Assembly (NCBI GenBank): GCA_903927265.1
Contig: CAIYMF010000020.1
Span: 1 to 54,909 of the forward strand
Direction: 5' to 3'
Length of the DNA: 54,909 bases
Origin: an uncultured bacterium
GTDB taxonomy: Bacteria > Actinomycetota > Actinomycetes > S36-B12 > CAIYMF01
The stretch's first letter is position 1. Every line of letters starts with the position of its first letter. The notes beneath the pieces are model-generated. The model did not search any database. It was given only the letters and a program-made list of their open reading frames with translations, and was not told where the DNA came from. Below, piece by piece: positions 32,056 through 41,003 of the stretch. The position numbers were made by a program, and so were the translations under genes.

Positions 32056-32698
32056 TGACGGCGCCTGTGAGTTGGTAGTACACCTGCGCGATCATCACCC
32101 GTTGATTCTGGGCAGGGGACGCCTGCAGACCGAGTTGCTTGATGAGGCGGGCAATGGCCTTTTCTACTGAAGGAACCGTCAGCGATCGGCGCCGGGCAAT
32201 CTCAGCGTTGGAATAGCCGGCGGCCACCATGCGCATCATGTCGATCTGCAAATCGCTCATGCCACTCGCTGCGTGGGTGGCGCTTGCGGGGGTGGCGAGT
32301 CCCTCGCGCAGGTCCGGATCGACCGCCATCTGCAGTGCGCGCTCAAGAACGGCGGTGTCGACGACAGTGCGCTTCACGAGGTAAATCGATCCGGCGGGGA
32401 GGGGGGGTTGGTTGTAGCCCATGAGTCGAGGCTCTTCGTAGGTCGACAACACGACGATTCCGAGTGATGGAATCACGGCGCGAAGGCGGTGTGCGAGGTC
32501 GATTCCCGTGGGGCCTTCGCCGAGGTCGAGGTCGAGCACGGCGACATCGGGAGAGTGGAGGTGACCTTCACTGAGTCCCTGTGCTGCCGAGGTGGCTTCA
32601 CCCACGACCTCGCAGCCGATCGTGCGCAGCATCGAACTCATCATGGTGAGAGTGAAGGGGTCGTCGTCGACAAGAAGAACGCGCAGTGGTGCGGCCAT
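32039..32698 (-). CDS. Response regulator, NarL/LuxR type
   Basis: A 219-residue partner of the kinase that overlaps it. The receiver has the acidic pocket VLLVDDDPF, phosphoacceptor Asp56 in VAVLDLDLGEGPTG, the Thr/Ser switch in VVLSTYEE and Lys in YLVKRTV. The C-terminal HTH (DLQIDMMRMVAAGYSNAEIARRRSLTVPSVEKAIARL, in overlapping parts) is LuxR-like. AAGGAG lies just before ATG 32698. Regulator-then-kinase order with overlap is frequent in actinobacteria. Targets are unknown; nearby glycan genes are candidates. Confidence 0.92.
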   Translation of the reverse strand: MAAPLRVLLVDDDPFTLTMMSSMLRTIGCEVVGEATSAAQGLSEGHLHSPDVAVLDLDLGEGPTGIDLAHRLRAVIPSLGIVVLSTYEEPRLMGYNQPPLPAGSIYLVKRTVVDTAVLERALQMAVDPDLREGLATPASATHAASGMSDLQIDMMRMVAAGYSNAEIARRRSLTVPSVEKAIARLIKQLGLQASPAQNQRVMIAQVYYQLTGAVSARLT

Positions 32699-32813
32699 CG
32701 CGACTCCTTCCCTTCGTCAACGTAGCCAACCTACGCGAGTGAAGGTTGTCGCGGTATCTCGATCGTGGTCCGACCTGCCTCATTGTGGGCAGATGGGGTG
32801 CTAGCACCACAGG

Positions 32814-33668
32814 TCATGCGGGCAGGTTTGAGAACCACGCGTGGAGCACATCGACAAGACGCGCAGTCGCAAAGTCAGGGGGCTGCGTTGCCCGGTGGCC
32901 GATCTCGCTTGTGGTGAAGGAAGGCCCGACGGGTTCGGGTAAGTCGCGGTCCGTGGCAGCGAAGTAGTCGCGAAACTTGAAGTCGTCACCGACGATGGGA
33001 TTGCGTGTTCGGCTCCACACAGCAGGCACTCCGTACGCCTCGGCGACGATCAATCCGTGGAGCGAAGAGGAGACGATCACATCGCAGGCTGTGATGGCGT
33101 CCACCGTGGTGCGCCAGTCTCTGGCAGTGACATCAACGACGTAGGCGTCGGGTGCCAGAGATGAAGCGATCGGTAGATCGACATAGTGCGGTACGAATCC
33201 GATGCGATGGCGAGTTGCCTGTGGGGGCGTGTAGAACGTGGGCAGCAGCAGAGCCGGATCGCCAAGTGGAGTATGGGGGTCGGCGCGCGTGAGCTGCACT
33301 GATAGGGGTCCCCGCAAGGCAAGAACGGTGACACCGGCAACGTCAACGTCCTGATCGCAAATTGCGCCGCTGCCCCACACGGTGTCGCCTACTCGTGCGT
33401 TGGAGAGAATGCTTCCGACGGTCAGCAACTTGCCCGTTGACGCTCGATGGGTCAGTCGCGGAAGCGTTCCGGTGATGTATTCAACTAGTGCTGTGCCGAC
33501 CAGGTCGCCGAAATTGCACACGCCCGTGAACCAGTACGCGCTGAGTTGGTGCTGGCTCTGGTGCACCGTACTGGCTCTCAACGCTGAGAGAGGGGCTCCA
33601 TCGCGCAGTGAGCGCGCCGAAGCCCGCAGCGTGCGAGCTGCACGTCGTACGGTCGAACTGCTCACCAT
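32814..33668 (-). CDS. Polysaccharide pyruvyl transferase family protein
   Basis: A 284-residue protein of the ExoV/CsaB/PssM group. YWFTGVCNFGDLVGTALVEY is the N-terminal NxGD block of the family, VWGSGAICD and VLALRGPLSVQL (RGP.S) are the second, and IVSSSLHGLIVAEAYGVPAVW is the diagnostic S-LHG...A.......P motif near the end. Members add ketal-pyruvate to sugars of exopolysaccharides or cell-wall glycans using phosphoenolpyruvate. AAGGCGAA precedes the ATG. It is a single gene between the two-component system and an SDR, in a region with several other glycan genes. Confidence 0.87.
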   Translation of the reverse strand: MVSSSTVRRAARTLRASARSLRDGAPLSALRASTVHQSQHQLSAYWFTGVCNFGDLVGTALVEYITGTLPRLTHRASTGKLLTVGSILSNARVGDTVWGSGAICDQDVDVAGVTVLALRGPLSVQLTRADPHTPLGDPALLLPTFYTPPQATRHRIGFVPHYVDLPIASSLAPDAYVVDVTARDWRTTVDAITACDVIVSSSLHGLIVAEAYGVPAVWSRTRNPIVGDDFKFRDYFAATDRDLPEPVGPSFTTSEIGHRATQPPDFATARLVDVLHAWFSNLPA

Positions 33669-33704
33669 TTCGCCTTAGTTTTCAGGATTTCCGGGCCAGG
33701 ACCC

Positions 33705-34442
33705 TTAGAAGATGCTGCGCCGTACTCCGCCATCGACCGACAGGGTCGAGCCTGTCAACAGATCGGCGGCGGGGTCAAGGAGCCCGAGAATGAGCGTGGC
33801 AACGTCGTCTGCCGTCGGGATACGTCCAAGTGGAGAGTCGGCGACCATCTGTTCGCGCATGAGTTCAATGGACATCCCCTCCCCTGAAGCCTTCGACGCG
33901 ATGAGGCGTTCGGTGCGGGGGCTTTCAAAGGGGCCGGGGGCGACTAGATGAATGGTGGCTCCGCGTCGGCCGAGCGGCCCTACGAGTTGGCGAACGAGGT
34001 TGGCCAGGGCCGCGTTGGCGACTCCGGCGAGGGGCGCGTGTTCGCTGGGTTCGTTTCCCAAGTGGCCACCGACAGCGACGATCCTGCTGTGCGCGACGAT
34101 TCGCTCGTCGACGGCGCGCAGTACCCGCAGTAGACCTCCGGCTTTGACGTCGACGGCGTCTGCCAGCAGACCCGGTTCAACGGTTGTCACGCCCGGGGCC
34201 GGCGGAACTCCGACAGCGTGCACCACCATGGCGAGTTCGCCGGCAGGAAGGGCGCCGCGGATGACGTCGATAGCGGTATCACTCGCCAGGTCGGCCGCAA
34301 CCGTCGCTGCCTCACCGGCATGAGGTGCTGTTCCCGAGTGCGAGACGGCGAGTACAGACAGGCCGCGTGCGGCGAGCGCGGCTACGAGGCGGGAACCAAG
34401 ATGACCGGACGCGCCTGTCACCACGGCAATCTGCAGCGTCAT
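33705..34442 (-). CDS. Atypical SDR lacking the Tyr-Lys catalytic pair
   Basis: A 245-residue Rossmann protein. IAVVTGASGHLGSRLVAALA is a clean NAD(P)-binding start and HAVGVPPAPG replaces NNAG. Where classical SDRs have YxxxK, this one reads LAGVANAALANLVRQL, with neither Tyr nor Lys. The C-terminus (TADDVATLILGLL...LLTGSTLSVDGG) is normal for the family. It may have lost dehydrogenase activity, use another residue, or bind cofactor for a regulatory role. ATG 34442 begins right at the fold; an earlier ATG at 34493 adds Arg-rich sequence. No strong ribosome site is visible. Divergent from the tautomerase gene. Confidence 0.75.
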   Translation of the reverse strand: MTLQIAVVTGASGHLGSRLVAALAARGLSVLAVSHSGTAPHAGEAATVAADLASDTAIDVIRGALPAGELAMVVHAVGVPPAPGVTTVEPGLLADAVDVKAGGLLRVLRAVDERIVAHSRIVAVGGHLGNEPSEHAPLAGVANAALANLVRQLVGPLGRRGATIHLVAPGPFESPRTERLIASKASGEGMSIELMREQMVADSPLGRIPTADDVATLILGLLDPAADLLTGSTLSVDGGVRRSIF

Positions 34443-34523
34443 GTGTCGAACGTAGTGCACGTTCGACGTCGCGCGACTCCGACGTGCCATCATCGGTGTT
34501 CAACGACTAGCCCGGGAAGTGAC

Positions 34524-34985
34524 ATGCCGATTCTCACGTACCACCTTGTTCATGGCCAACACGATGATGACGCTCTCGCCGCCCTGCTCACGCGCTCGGC
34601 CGCACTCTTCGCCGACGTGACCGAGACACCTGTCGACCGAATTCGCGTGATGGTTGACGAGCGGTCACCGAAGCGGGTGTGCGTGGGTGACTCGTTGGTG
34701 AGTGAGTCGGGAGCGTCCGCCCCCTTCTTCACCTTCTGGCTGATGAAGGGCCGTCCCATTGAACAGGCGCACCAATTGCTCGCCGGTTTCACCGATCTAC
34801 TGGCTGACACGCTCGGTGTTGAGCGCTCAAGCGTCAGAGGCGTGGTGACCATGGTCGAACCCGAGCACTGGGCGATCGCCGGTGTACCTGCGAGTGTGGT
34901 GCGGCAGAAAGAGATCGATGCGCGAGCTGCCGCGTCAGGAGGGGCCGTCGCGCAAGATACGTCGGAGGATCTTGCCGGACGCTGA
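34524..34985 (+). CDS. Tautomerase-superfamily protein (two-domain, cis-CaaD-like length)
   Basis: A 153-residue protein that begins MPILTYHLV, leaving Pro as the mature N-terminus, the catalytic base of the tautomerase superfamily. Two beta-alpha-beta units follow (residues 2-60 and about 66-125); this length fits cis-3-chloroacrylate dehalogenase-like or malonate-semialdehyde-decarboxylase-like members rather than 62-residue 4-oxalocrotonate tautomerase. GGAAGTG precedes the ATG. It overlaps the convergent CoA ligase gene by 51 bp. Because the neighbouring kynurenine operon leads to 4-oxalocrotonate, a 2-hydroxymuconate tautomerase role is possible, but only by position. Confidence 0.75.
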   Translation: MPILTYHLVHGQHDDDALAALLTRSAALFADVTETPVDRIRVMVDERSPKRVCVGDSLVSESGASAPFFTFWLMKGRPIEQAHQLLAGFTDLLADTLGVERSSVRGVVTMVEPEHWAIAGVPASVVRQKEIDARAAASGGAVAQDTSEDLAGR

Positions 34986-36491
34986 CTTGGGAATCGCGTC
35001 GATCACGGTGACTTCACCGAGTCGCTTGTAGGTCGCTACCTGACCAGCGATGAACTCCTGAACTTCTTCGGGAGTCACCGACTGACCCGGCTTGAGCACC
35101 ACGAACGCAATCGGAATCTCGCCGGCTTCCTCGTCGGGTTTGCCGACGACGGCCGCATCTGCGATGGCGGGGTGCGTCAGCAGAAGTGCTTCGAGTTCGG
35201 CGGGTGGAACCTGAAAGCCCTTGTACTTGATGAGTTCCTTGAGGCGATCGACCACGAAAACGTGTCCGTCACTGTCGACATGTCCGATGTCGCCGGTGTG
35301 CAGCCAACCATCGGAGTCAAGCGTGTCGGCGGTGGCCTGCGGGTTGTTGAGGTAGCCCTTCATCACCTGCGGACCGCGAATCCACATTTCGCCGTCGACA
35401 TCAATGTCTAAGTCTTCACCCGTAGCCACATCAACGATGCGCAACTCGGTGTTGGGCGTTGTCACGCCAACCGACCCAGGCTTGAACATGCCGGGAGGAG
35501 TCAACTGAGACACCGGGGAGAGTTCGGTCATGCCGTAACCCTGCACAACCTCGCAGTCCAGACGGTTTCCGGCTTCAAGTGCCAAGCTCGCTGACAGCGG
35601 AGCGGCACCACTAAACACCTGCACCAGTTTCGACAGGTCGTAGTTGTCGACCATGGGGTGCTTCGCCAGTGCGACCACGATGGGAGGAGCGACAAACGAT
35701 CGCGTGATGCCGTGGTCTTGGTGTAGCTGCAGGAACTGCTCAAGGTCGAATCGCGGCATGGTGATGATCGTTGCTCCAGCGCGCAGTCCGGTGTTCATGA
35801 GCACCTGCATGCCGTAAATGTGGAAAAACGGCAGCACCGCGATCAAGGTGTCGTCGGCAGAAATGTCGGCGGGTGACAGCACCTGCTCGATGTTGGCGAT
35901 CAGATTGCGGTGCGTGAGCATGACGCCCTTGTTCACGCCGGTGGTTCCGGAACTGTAAGGGAGCACCACGATGTCGTCAGGGCTCACGGGTTCGGACACC
36001 GACCGGGGTGCACCCATCAAGCTGGTGAGTGCCGGTATATCGGAACCTTCAGGGCCTTCGCCGAGAACAAAGATCTCTCGCACATTGGTGTCCGCGGCTG
36101 CGGCGATGGCTGTTTCCAGGAATAAGCCGACGGTGACAAGGATGCGGGCGTTGGAGTCAACGAGTTGGTGGTGAACCTCGCGCTCGGTGTAGGTGGGATT
36201 GATGGTGGTGATGATGCCGCCGGTCATCGCAACAGCGTGGAAGACCACGGCGTACTCGGGGATGTTGGGCGAAATGAGGGCCAGCACATCGCCCTTTTCA
36301 AAGCCGTGCGATGCCAGTCCGCCGGCGAGCGAGCGCACGGCGCCCACCAACTGCGAATAGGTGAGTGTGCGTCCGGTCGGCCCATCGATGAGAGCGGGTT
36401 TGTCTCCTCGAGCCGCTGCGCCTTCGAGTACGAAGTCAGTGAGCGGGACGTCGGGGATAACGACATCGGGAAGTGGGCTTGCGTGGATCAT
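34935..36491 (-). CDS. 4-coumarate:CoA ligase-like acyl-CoA synthetase
   Basis: A 518-residue ANL-family ligase with all core motifs: ATP loop PYSSGTTGVNKGVMLTH, PFFHIYG, GYGMTELSPVS (A5), GWLHTGDIGHVD (A7), KELIKYKGFQVPPAELE (A8) and the catalytic Lys in PKSASGKILRR (A10). It activates an aromatic or fatty acid to CoA via an acyl-adenylate. The closest style is plant/actinobacterial 4CL-like ligases. GGAGGAAG precedes the ATG. It lies 84 bp downstream of the tryptophan dioxygenase gene on the same strand, so it could be part of that transcript, perhaps handling anthranilate or another aromatic acid; this is speculative. Confidence 0.88.
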   Translation of the reverse strand: MIHASPLPDVVIPDVPLTDFVLEGAAARGDKPALIDGPTGRTLTYSQLVGAVRSLAGGLASHGFEKGDVLALISPNIPEYAVVFHAVAMTGGIITTINPTYTEREVHHQLVDSNARILVTVGLFLETAIAAAADTNVREIFVLGEGPEGSDIPALTSLMGAPRSVSEPVSPDDIVVLPYSSGTTGVNKGVMLTHRNLIANIEQVLSPADISADDTLIAVLPFFHIYGMQVLMNTGLRAGATIITMPRFDLEQFLQLHQDHGITRSFVAPPIVVALAKHPMVDNYDLSKLVQVFSGAAPLSASLALEAGNRLDCEVVQGYGMTELSPVSQLTPPGMFKPGSVGVTTPNTELRIVDVATGEDLDIDVDGEMWIRGPQVMKGYLNNPQATADTLDSDGWLHTGDIGHVDSDGHVFVVDRLKELIKYKGFQVPPAELEALLLTHPAIADAAVVGKPDEEAGEIPIAFVVLKPGQSVTPEEVQEFIAGQVATYKRLGEVTVIDAIPKSASGKILRRILRDGPS

Positions 36492-36575
36492 TCTTCCTCC
36501 AAGCAGTGTCGACCGGCCGGACAGTGAGCCCCATCTTGTCTGCCCGACGTGGGTTATGCCAGTGGAATGATCCGA

Positions 36576-37421
36576 TCAGACCTGCGAACGCGCAGTCCAG
36601 ATCTCCGGGAATGGCATCTTGGCCAGACTCCGCTCAAGCCAGGCAACGCCTGAGGAGCCGCCGGTACCCTCCTTGTTGCCCATCGTGCGGCGCACGGCGG
36701 TGAGGTGCCAGAACTTCCACTCACTGATGCGCTGCGCGACATCGGTCAGGGCCTCGGCGAGCACGATTTCTGGGGTTGGTTCATTGAGATAGATCGTCAC
36801 CCAGACGGCCTCCACCTCGTCAGATGGCTCGTACGGAGCGTCCAGAGCGCGATCAAGAACATCGACAGGAACGGCGAAGCCGCGACGGCCCAACCAGGCC
36901 AAGGTTTCGTCGTAAAGACTCGGCGACTCGAGCGCCTCGGCAAGATCTCGGTGCAGTTCAGGGTTGCCCTTATGTGCGGCGAGCATCTGCCGCGACTTGT
37001 TGCCGAGCAGGAATTCCATTCGTCGGTACTGCGCTGACTGGAATCCCGATGCCTCACCAAGGTCAGCGCGGAAGGTGTTGAACTCGCGCGGTGTCATCCA
37101 CGACAGCGAAAGCCACGCTGCATTGAGCCCATCGATGGAACTGCAACTGCGCTTCAGGGCCTGCAAGGCGGTGTCGAGATCATCGTCGCGCAGTGCCTCG
37201 ATTGTCCGCTTCCATTCCCAGCAGATCAGACCGAAGTACAACTCCATGATCTGACTCACGACGAGGAACGGCATTTCCGAGGGCTCATCGGTGAACAGGG
37301 TCTGCATCGTGGCCAGTTTGGTGGCGCCGACGTAGGCGTCATAGGGCGTGCCTTCAACGAATGTCAGCTTCGGTTCATCTGAGGCACGGTCCGGCGATGG
37401 GGTGCGTGAACGCTTACGCAT
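36576..37421 (-). CDS. kynA: Tryptophan 2,3-dioxygenase with altered distal residue
   Basis: A 281-residue heme dioxygenase that opens the indole ring of L-tryptophan to N-formylkynurenine. Family blocks are PSEMPFLVVSQIMELYF (start of the active-site helix), FRADLGEASGFQSAQYRRMEFLLGNK (in overlapping parts), EWKFWHLTAVRRTMGNK with the heme-ligand His, and GTGGSSGVAWL. In bacterial TDOs the first block reads xHQT.ELW, and its His (His55 in the Xanthomonas enzyme) lies over the substrate indole. Here that position is Ser56, as Ser167 in indoleamine dioxygenase. The stop of the HAAO gene ends three bases before this ATG, so it is in the kynurenine operon. Confidence 0.92.
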   Translation of the reverse strand: MRKRSRTPSPDRASDEPKLTFVEGTPYDAYVGATKLATMQTLFTDEPSEMPFLVVSQIMELYFGLICWEWKRTIEALRDDDLDTALQALKRSCSSIDGLNAAWLSLSWMTPREFNTFRADLGEASGFQSAQYRRMEFLLGNKSRQMLAAHKGNPELHRDLAEALESPSLYDETLAWLGRRGFAVPVDVLDRALDAPYEPSDEVEAVWVTIYLNEPTPEIVLAEALTDVAQRISEWKFWHLTAVRRTMGNKEGTGGSSGVAWLERSLAKMPFPEIWTARSQV

Positions 37422-37424
37422 GAC

Positions 37425-37949
37425 TCATCCCTTCCCGGGGTGCAGAACCCCGCATGAGGGGCAGGTGCGCGCTTCGATGTTGGCGTGGAAGGCGTCGAAG
37501 ATGGGCGGCATGTCGACGGCGATGTCGTTGAGTTGAACTTCGACATCGTGAACTTTGGTGCCGCATTCCATGCAGTACCACTGGAAGTGTTCGGTGGTGC
37601 CGAGCTCGCGAATGCGCTCGACCACCATGCCGATCGAACCCGCTTCGGGCCGTTGGGGTGAGTGAGGCATGTTGCGCGGCAGCATCCACATTTCGCCTTC
37701 GCGAATGTCAATGCGTGCGGGGCCGTTCTCAGTGACGACGTTGAGGTGCATGTTGCCCTTGATTTGGTAGAAGAACTCCTCGTACGGATCGACGTGATAG
37801 TCAGTGCGTTGGTTCGGGCCACCCACGATCATGATGATGAAGTCGGAGTGTCCGGGGAACATCTCACGGTTCGAGACCGGTGGCTTCAGTAGTGGGCCGT
37901 TTTCAGTGAGCCACGCGGTGAAGTCGATGGGGGCAGGTGCTTCGGTCAT
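37425..37949 (-). CDS. haaO: 3-hydroxyanthranilate 3,4-dioxygenase
   Basis: A 174-residue cupin dioxygenase that cleaves 3-hydroxyanthranilate to 2-amino-3-carboxymuconate semialdehyde. [20 protein letters not shown] gives the first two iron ligands (His, Glu) and [12 protein letters not shown] the third (His). The C-terminal Cys pairs, CMECG and CPSCG, form the rubredoxin-like second iron site typical of the bacterial enzyme. Length matches Ralstonia and Pseudomonas HAAO. Its start overlaps the deaminase stop (ATGA-type), and the TDO gene follows directly. Confidence 0.96.
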   Translation of the reverse strand: MTEAPAPIDFTAWLTENGPLLKPPVSNREMFPGHSDFIIMIVGGPNQRTDYHVDPYEEFFYQIKGNMHLNVVTENGPARIDIREGEMWMLPRNMPHSPQRPEAGSIGMVVERIRELGTTEHFQWYCMECGTKVHDVEVQLNDIAVDMPPIFDAFHANIEARTCPSCGVLHPGKG

Positions 37950-38377
37950 GAGGGGTTCCCTTCCTCGGGTAGCACGGCAACGGCCTGGATTTCGATGACT
38001 AGGTCGGGGTGGGGTAATTGGTGCACGGCGACGGTGGTGCGCGTCGGTCCGTTGTGATCGAAGAACTCGGCGTAGGTCTGGTTGTAGCCGGCGAAGTCAT
38101 CCATCGACACGAGGTAACTCGTCACCTGAACCAGATCAGTGAGTGCGGCTCCGACGGTGGCCAGTAGATCGGCAATGTTGTCGATGACGGCGCGTGTCTG
38201 CACGCGAATGTCGTACACCATCTCGCCGTCGACCAGGTCGGCCCCGGCGATCGTGTCGTCAGGTCGGCGGCTACTCGTTCCGGAGACGTAGACGGTGCGG
38301 CCGACCACTTTCACATGGGGATAGGCGCCGCGAGGCGTGGCTTTGCCCTCCACGGTGACACTGCGTATGTCGCTCAT
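37946..38377 (-). CDS. RidA-family 2-aminomuconate deaminase
   Basis: A 143-residue RidA/YjgF-fold protein. [40 protein letters not shown] and [29 protein letters not shown] (in overlapping parts) are the family strands, with the Arg of TRTTV that binds the carboxylate. In nitrobenzoate and kynurenine catabolic clusters the corresponding protein (NbaF/AmnD) hydrolyses 2-aminomuconate to 4-oxalocrotonate and ammonia. Its placement between KMO and HAAO supports that role over a general imine deaminase. ATG overlaps the KMO stop (ATGA). Confidence 0.88.
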   Translation of the reverse strand: MSDIRSVTVEGKATPRGAYPHVKVVGRTVYVSGTSSRRPDDTIAGADLVDGEMVYDIRVQTRAVIDNIADLLATVGAALTDLVQVTSYLVSMDDFAGYNQTYAEFFDHNGPTRTTVAVHQLPHPDLVIEIQAVAVLPEEGNPS

Positions 38378-39729
38378 GCGCTGTCGCCCTTGCGACCGAT
38401 GAGTGAGCCGAGTGAATCGCTGACTCGAGAAGCGACGCCGGTGGCAACCGACCGTGCCTGCGATGGCACCGTCGTGCGGCGCACCACTTCTGCGTACGGA
38501 ACGGTGCTGAACGAGACGAGTTCGTAGCGCGAAACGTAGTGCTCGGGCAGGATGCGTTCGAGGGTGTGTTCGACATCCTTTTGAGCCTGGAAGACTTTGC
38601 TCGCTGACCGGGTGCTCATCTCAACGAAGTTCTCGAGGGCCATGTCGGCGATCGCGTTGGCGTTGGCGACGCGTCGCTGCTCATAGAGCGGGAATGCACG
38701 CGCCCAATCGCCACCCGTTTCGTCAAGGCAGCGGTCAAGTTCGACCACATCCTCGAAACCACAGTTGGCGCCTTGGCCGAAGAAAGGCGTGATCGCGTGT
38801 GCTGCGTCGCCGATGAGGCCGACGACACCGTTAGCCGACCAACGGGCACAACGCACGGTCACCAAGTTGCCCACGGGGTTGTCGTCGAATTCCTCAACGA
38901 GGTTGGGCATGAGGGGCACGGCATCGGGGTAGTTGGCCTTGAAGTAGCCCAACGCCTTCTCGCCCGAGTCGATTTCGTCGAACGAACCGGGGCCCGTGGG
39001 TGGCCAGAACAACGTGCACGTGAACGTGTGGTCGGGGTTGGGTAGCGCGATCATCATCGAGCCCCCGCGCGGCCAGACGTGCAGTGCTTCCGGGTCGATG
39101 GCGAAATCGTCATCACGCGGCGGAATGGTGAGTTCCTTGTACTGAGCGCCGAGGTAGTCCTGGCGGTAGTCGAATCCGGGCGTTGCGAGGAGGCGGGCCC
39201 GTACGGCGCTATAAGCACCATCAGCGCCAATGACAACACCGGCATCGATGGTGCTGATGCCGTCAGGGGTTTCGAATTCAAGGGTGCCGTCTTCGAGTCC
39301 GAGTCGAAGCAGTCGGTGCTCGAACACTGCCGTGACGAGAGGCGACTCAAGTGCCGCCGACAACAGTGTTTCATTGAGCGCTGAGCGCGAGATCGATTCG
39401 ATCGCCCGTGTGCCGTCGTGGCTGTAGGGCGTGAATACGGTCTGCCCTGCGATGTCGTGAATGCGGCGGCCACGCATCGGCAGCGCCTCGGCCATGACCT
39501 GATCGCGCAATCCGATGCGATCGAGTGCATCGATTCCGCGCGCCGAGATGGCGAGGTTGATTGACCGACCACGCTCAGCGTCGGCTGCCCGCGGATCGCT
39601 GCGTCGTTCGTAGAGAGTGACTGACAATCCACGCCGCGAAAGGAAGCACGCGAGTAGGCAGCCGACGAGGCCGGCACCCACGATGGCGACATCGGTGGTG
39701 GTCGACTGGGTGCGCGTTGGTGGTGTCAT
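38374..39729 (-). CDS. kmo: Kynurenine 3-monooxygenase
   Basis: A 451-residue FAD hydroxylase that converts kynurenine to 3-hydroxykynurenine with NADPH and oxygen. [22 protein letters not shown] is the FAD Rossmann loop, [17 protein letters not shown] is the KMO-specific block, [15 protein letters not shown] is the DG motif and [24 protein letters not shown] (overlapping parts) is the GD motif with the KMO-type FGQG. The C-terminus carries a Met/aromatic helix, though no strong membrane anchor. I use ATG 39729, eight bases after GAGG and overlapping nothing; an ATG six bases earlier is too close to that site. Confidence 0.95.
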   Translation of the reverse strand: MTPPTRTQSTTTDVAIVGAGLVGCLLACFLSRRGLSVTLYERRSDPRAADAERGRSINLAISARGIDALDRIGLRDQVMAEALPMRGRRIHDIAGQTVFTPYSHDGTRAIESISRSALNETLLSAALESPLVTAVFEHRLLRLGLEDGTLEFETPDGISTIDAGVVIGADGAYSAVRARLLATPGFDYRQDYLGAQYKELTIPPRDDDFAIDPEALHVWPRGGSMMIALPNPDHTFTCTLFWPPTGPGSFDEIDSGEKALGYFKANYPDAVPLMPNLVEEFDDNPVGNLVTVRCARWSANGVVGLIGDAAHAITPFFGQGANCGFEDVVELDRCLDETGGDWARAFPLYEQRRVANANAIADMALENFVEMSTRSASKVFQAQKDVEHTLERILPEHYVSRYELVSFSTVPYAEVVRRTTVPSQARSVATGVASRVSDSLGSLIGRKGDSA

Positions 39730-39740
39730 CTGCATGTCCT

Positions 39741-41003
39741 CTACATCGTGGCCAGCGCGTCTGCCACGCGCCAGCAATCGTCGTACGTGCAATACAAGGG
39801 AACGGGGGCGAGTCGAATGACATGTTCACCGCGAGCGTCGGCGATGACTCCGTGATCGTGGCGCAACGCGCGAGTGATACTGCGAGCGTCCCGTTTGCCG
39901 ACGTCGAGTGACAGTTGTGAGCCACGCGCTGCAGGGTCGCTCGGCGTGAGAACGGTGAATCCGCGATCGATGACGTGGGCGTCGAGGAGTTGGTTGAGAT
40001 AGCTGGTGAGGCGCAGGCTGCGCTCGCGCAAGGTCGAGATTCCAACTGAGTCGAAGATCGCGAGCGACGTCAGCACAGGGGCCAGGCCCAGGATGGGCGG
40101 GTTCGACAATTGCCACGCGTCGGCCGAGAACACCGGTGTCAGCGTCGGCAGCATCTCGAAGCGGTTCGACGGATCGTTACTCCACCAACCCGAAAGGCGA
40201 GAAATCGACTGATCGGCGAGGTGACGTTCGTGAACGAAAGCTCCTGCGACTGCGCCCGGTCCGCTGTTGAGGTACTTGTAGCTGCACCACGCGGCGAAGT
40301 CGACATTCCAGTCGTGCAGTTGCAGCGGCACGTTGCCGGCGGCATGCGCGAGATCCCATCCCACCCTCACTCCTGCTGACTGCGCGGAGGCGGTGATCGT
40401 GGGAATGTCCATCAACTGCCCGGTGAGGTAGTTGACTCCTCCCAACATGATCAGAGCGATCGACTCACCCTCGCGAGTCACTAGGTCGATGACGTCCTCA
40501 GTGCGCAGGGTCGTTTCGCCTTCGCGCGGCCGCAATCGCACGATTGCTTCGTCAGCGTTGTAGCCACGGAATTCGGCGTGACTGCGCACTGCGTAACTGT
40601 CGGACGGGAACGAGGAGTCTTCAATGACGATGCGGTGACGAGTCGCAGTGGGTTGATAGAACGATGCCATCAAGAGATGCAGGTTGACGGTGAGCGAGTT
40701 CATCGCCACGACTTCTGCTTCACGCGCACCGACCAAGCGCGACAGGGGTGCGCGCAGGAACTCATGGAAGTCGACCCACGGGTGCGTTCCTTCCAAGTGC
40801 GCTTCAACGGCGAGCGTGGCCCAGTCGTTCAACTCGATCGCGAGGTCGTCAGCCACGGCGCGCGGCTGCAGACCCAGTGAGTTGCCGGCCATGTAGGCGA
40901 CTTCGCCGCGGGCGTGCGGAGGTATGAGGAAGTCGTGGCGCCGGGTGGGTACCGCATCGGAGTTCTCGCGAGCGGTTGCGTCGTCGCGCCCCGGAATGCT
41001 CAT
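39741..41003 (-). CDS. kynU: Kynureninase
   Basis: A 420-residue PLP enzyme that splits 3-hydroxykynurenine (or kynurenine) into 3-hydroxyanthranilate (or anthranilate) and alanine. YMAGNSLGLQPRAV is the N-terminal family block, VGWDLAHAAGNVPLQLHDWNVDFA carries the pyridine-N Asp, and WCSYKYLNSGPGAVAGAFVH holds the Schiff-base Lys. GWWSNDPSNRFEM is another kynureninase-specific stretch. ATG overlaps the ACMSD stop (ATGA). Confidence 0.96.
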   Translation of the reverse strand: MSIPGRDDATARENSDAVPTRRHDFLIPPHARGEVAYMAGNSLGLQPRAVADDLAIELNDWATLAVEAHLEGTHPWVDFHEFLRAPLSRLVGAREAEVVAMNSLTVNLHLLMASFYQPTATRHRIVIEDSSFPSDSYAVRSHAEFRGYNADEAIVRLRPREGETTLRTEDVIDLVTREGESIALIMLGGVNYLTGQLMDIPTITASAQSAGVRVGWDLAHAAGNVPLQLHDWNVDFAAWCSYKYLNSGPGAVAGAFVHERHLADQSISRLSGWWSNDPSNRFEMLPTLTPVFSADAWQLSNPPILGLAPVLTSLAIFDSVGISTLRERSLRLTSYLNQLLDAHVIDRGFTVLTPSDPAARGSQLSLDVGKRDARSITRALRHDHGVIADARGEHVIRLAPVPLYCTYDDCWRVADALATM

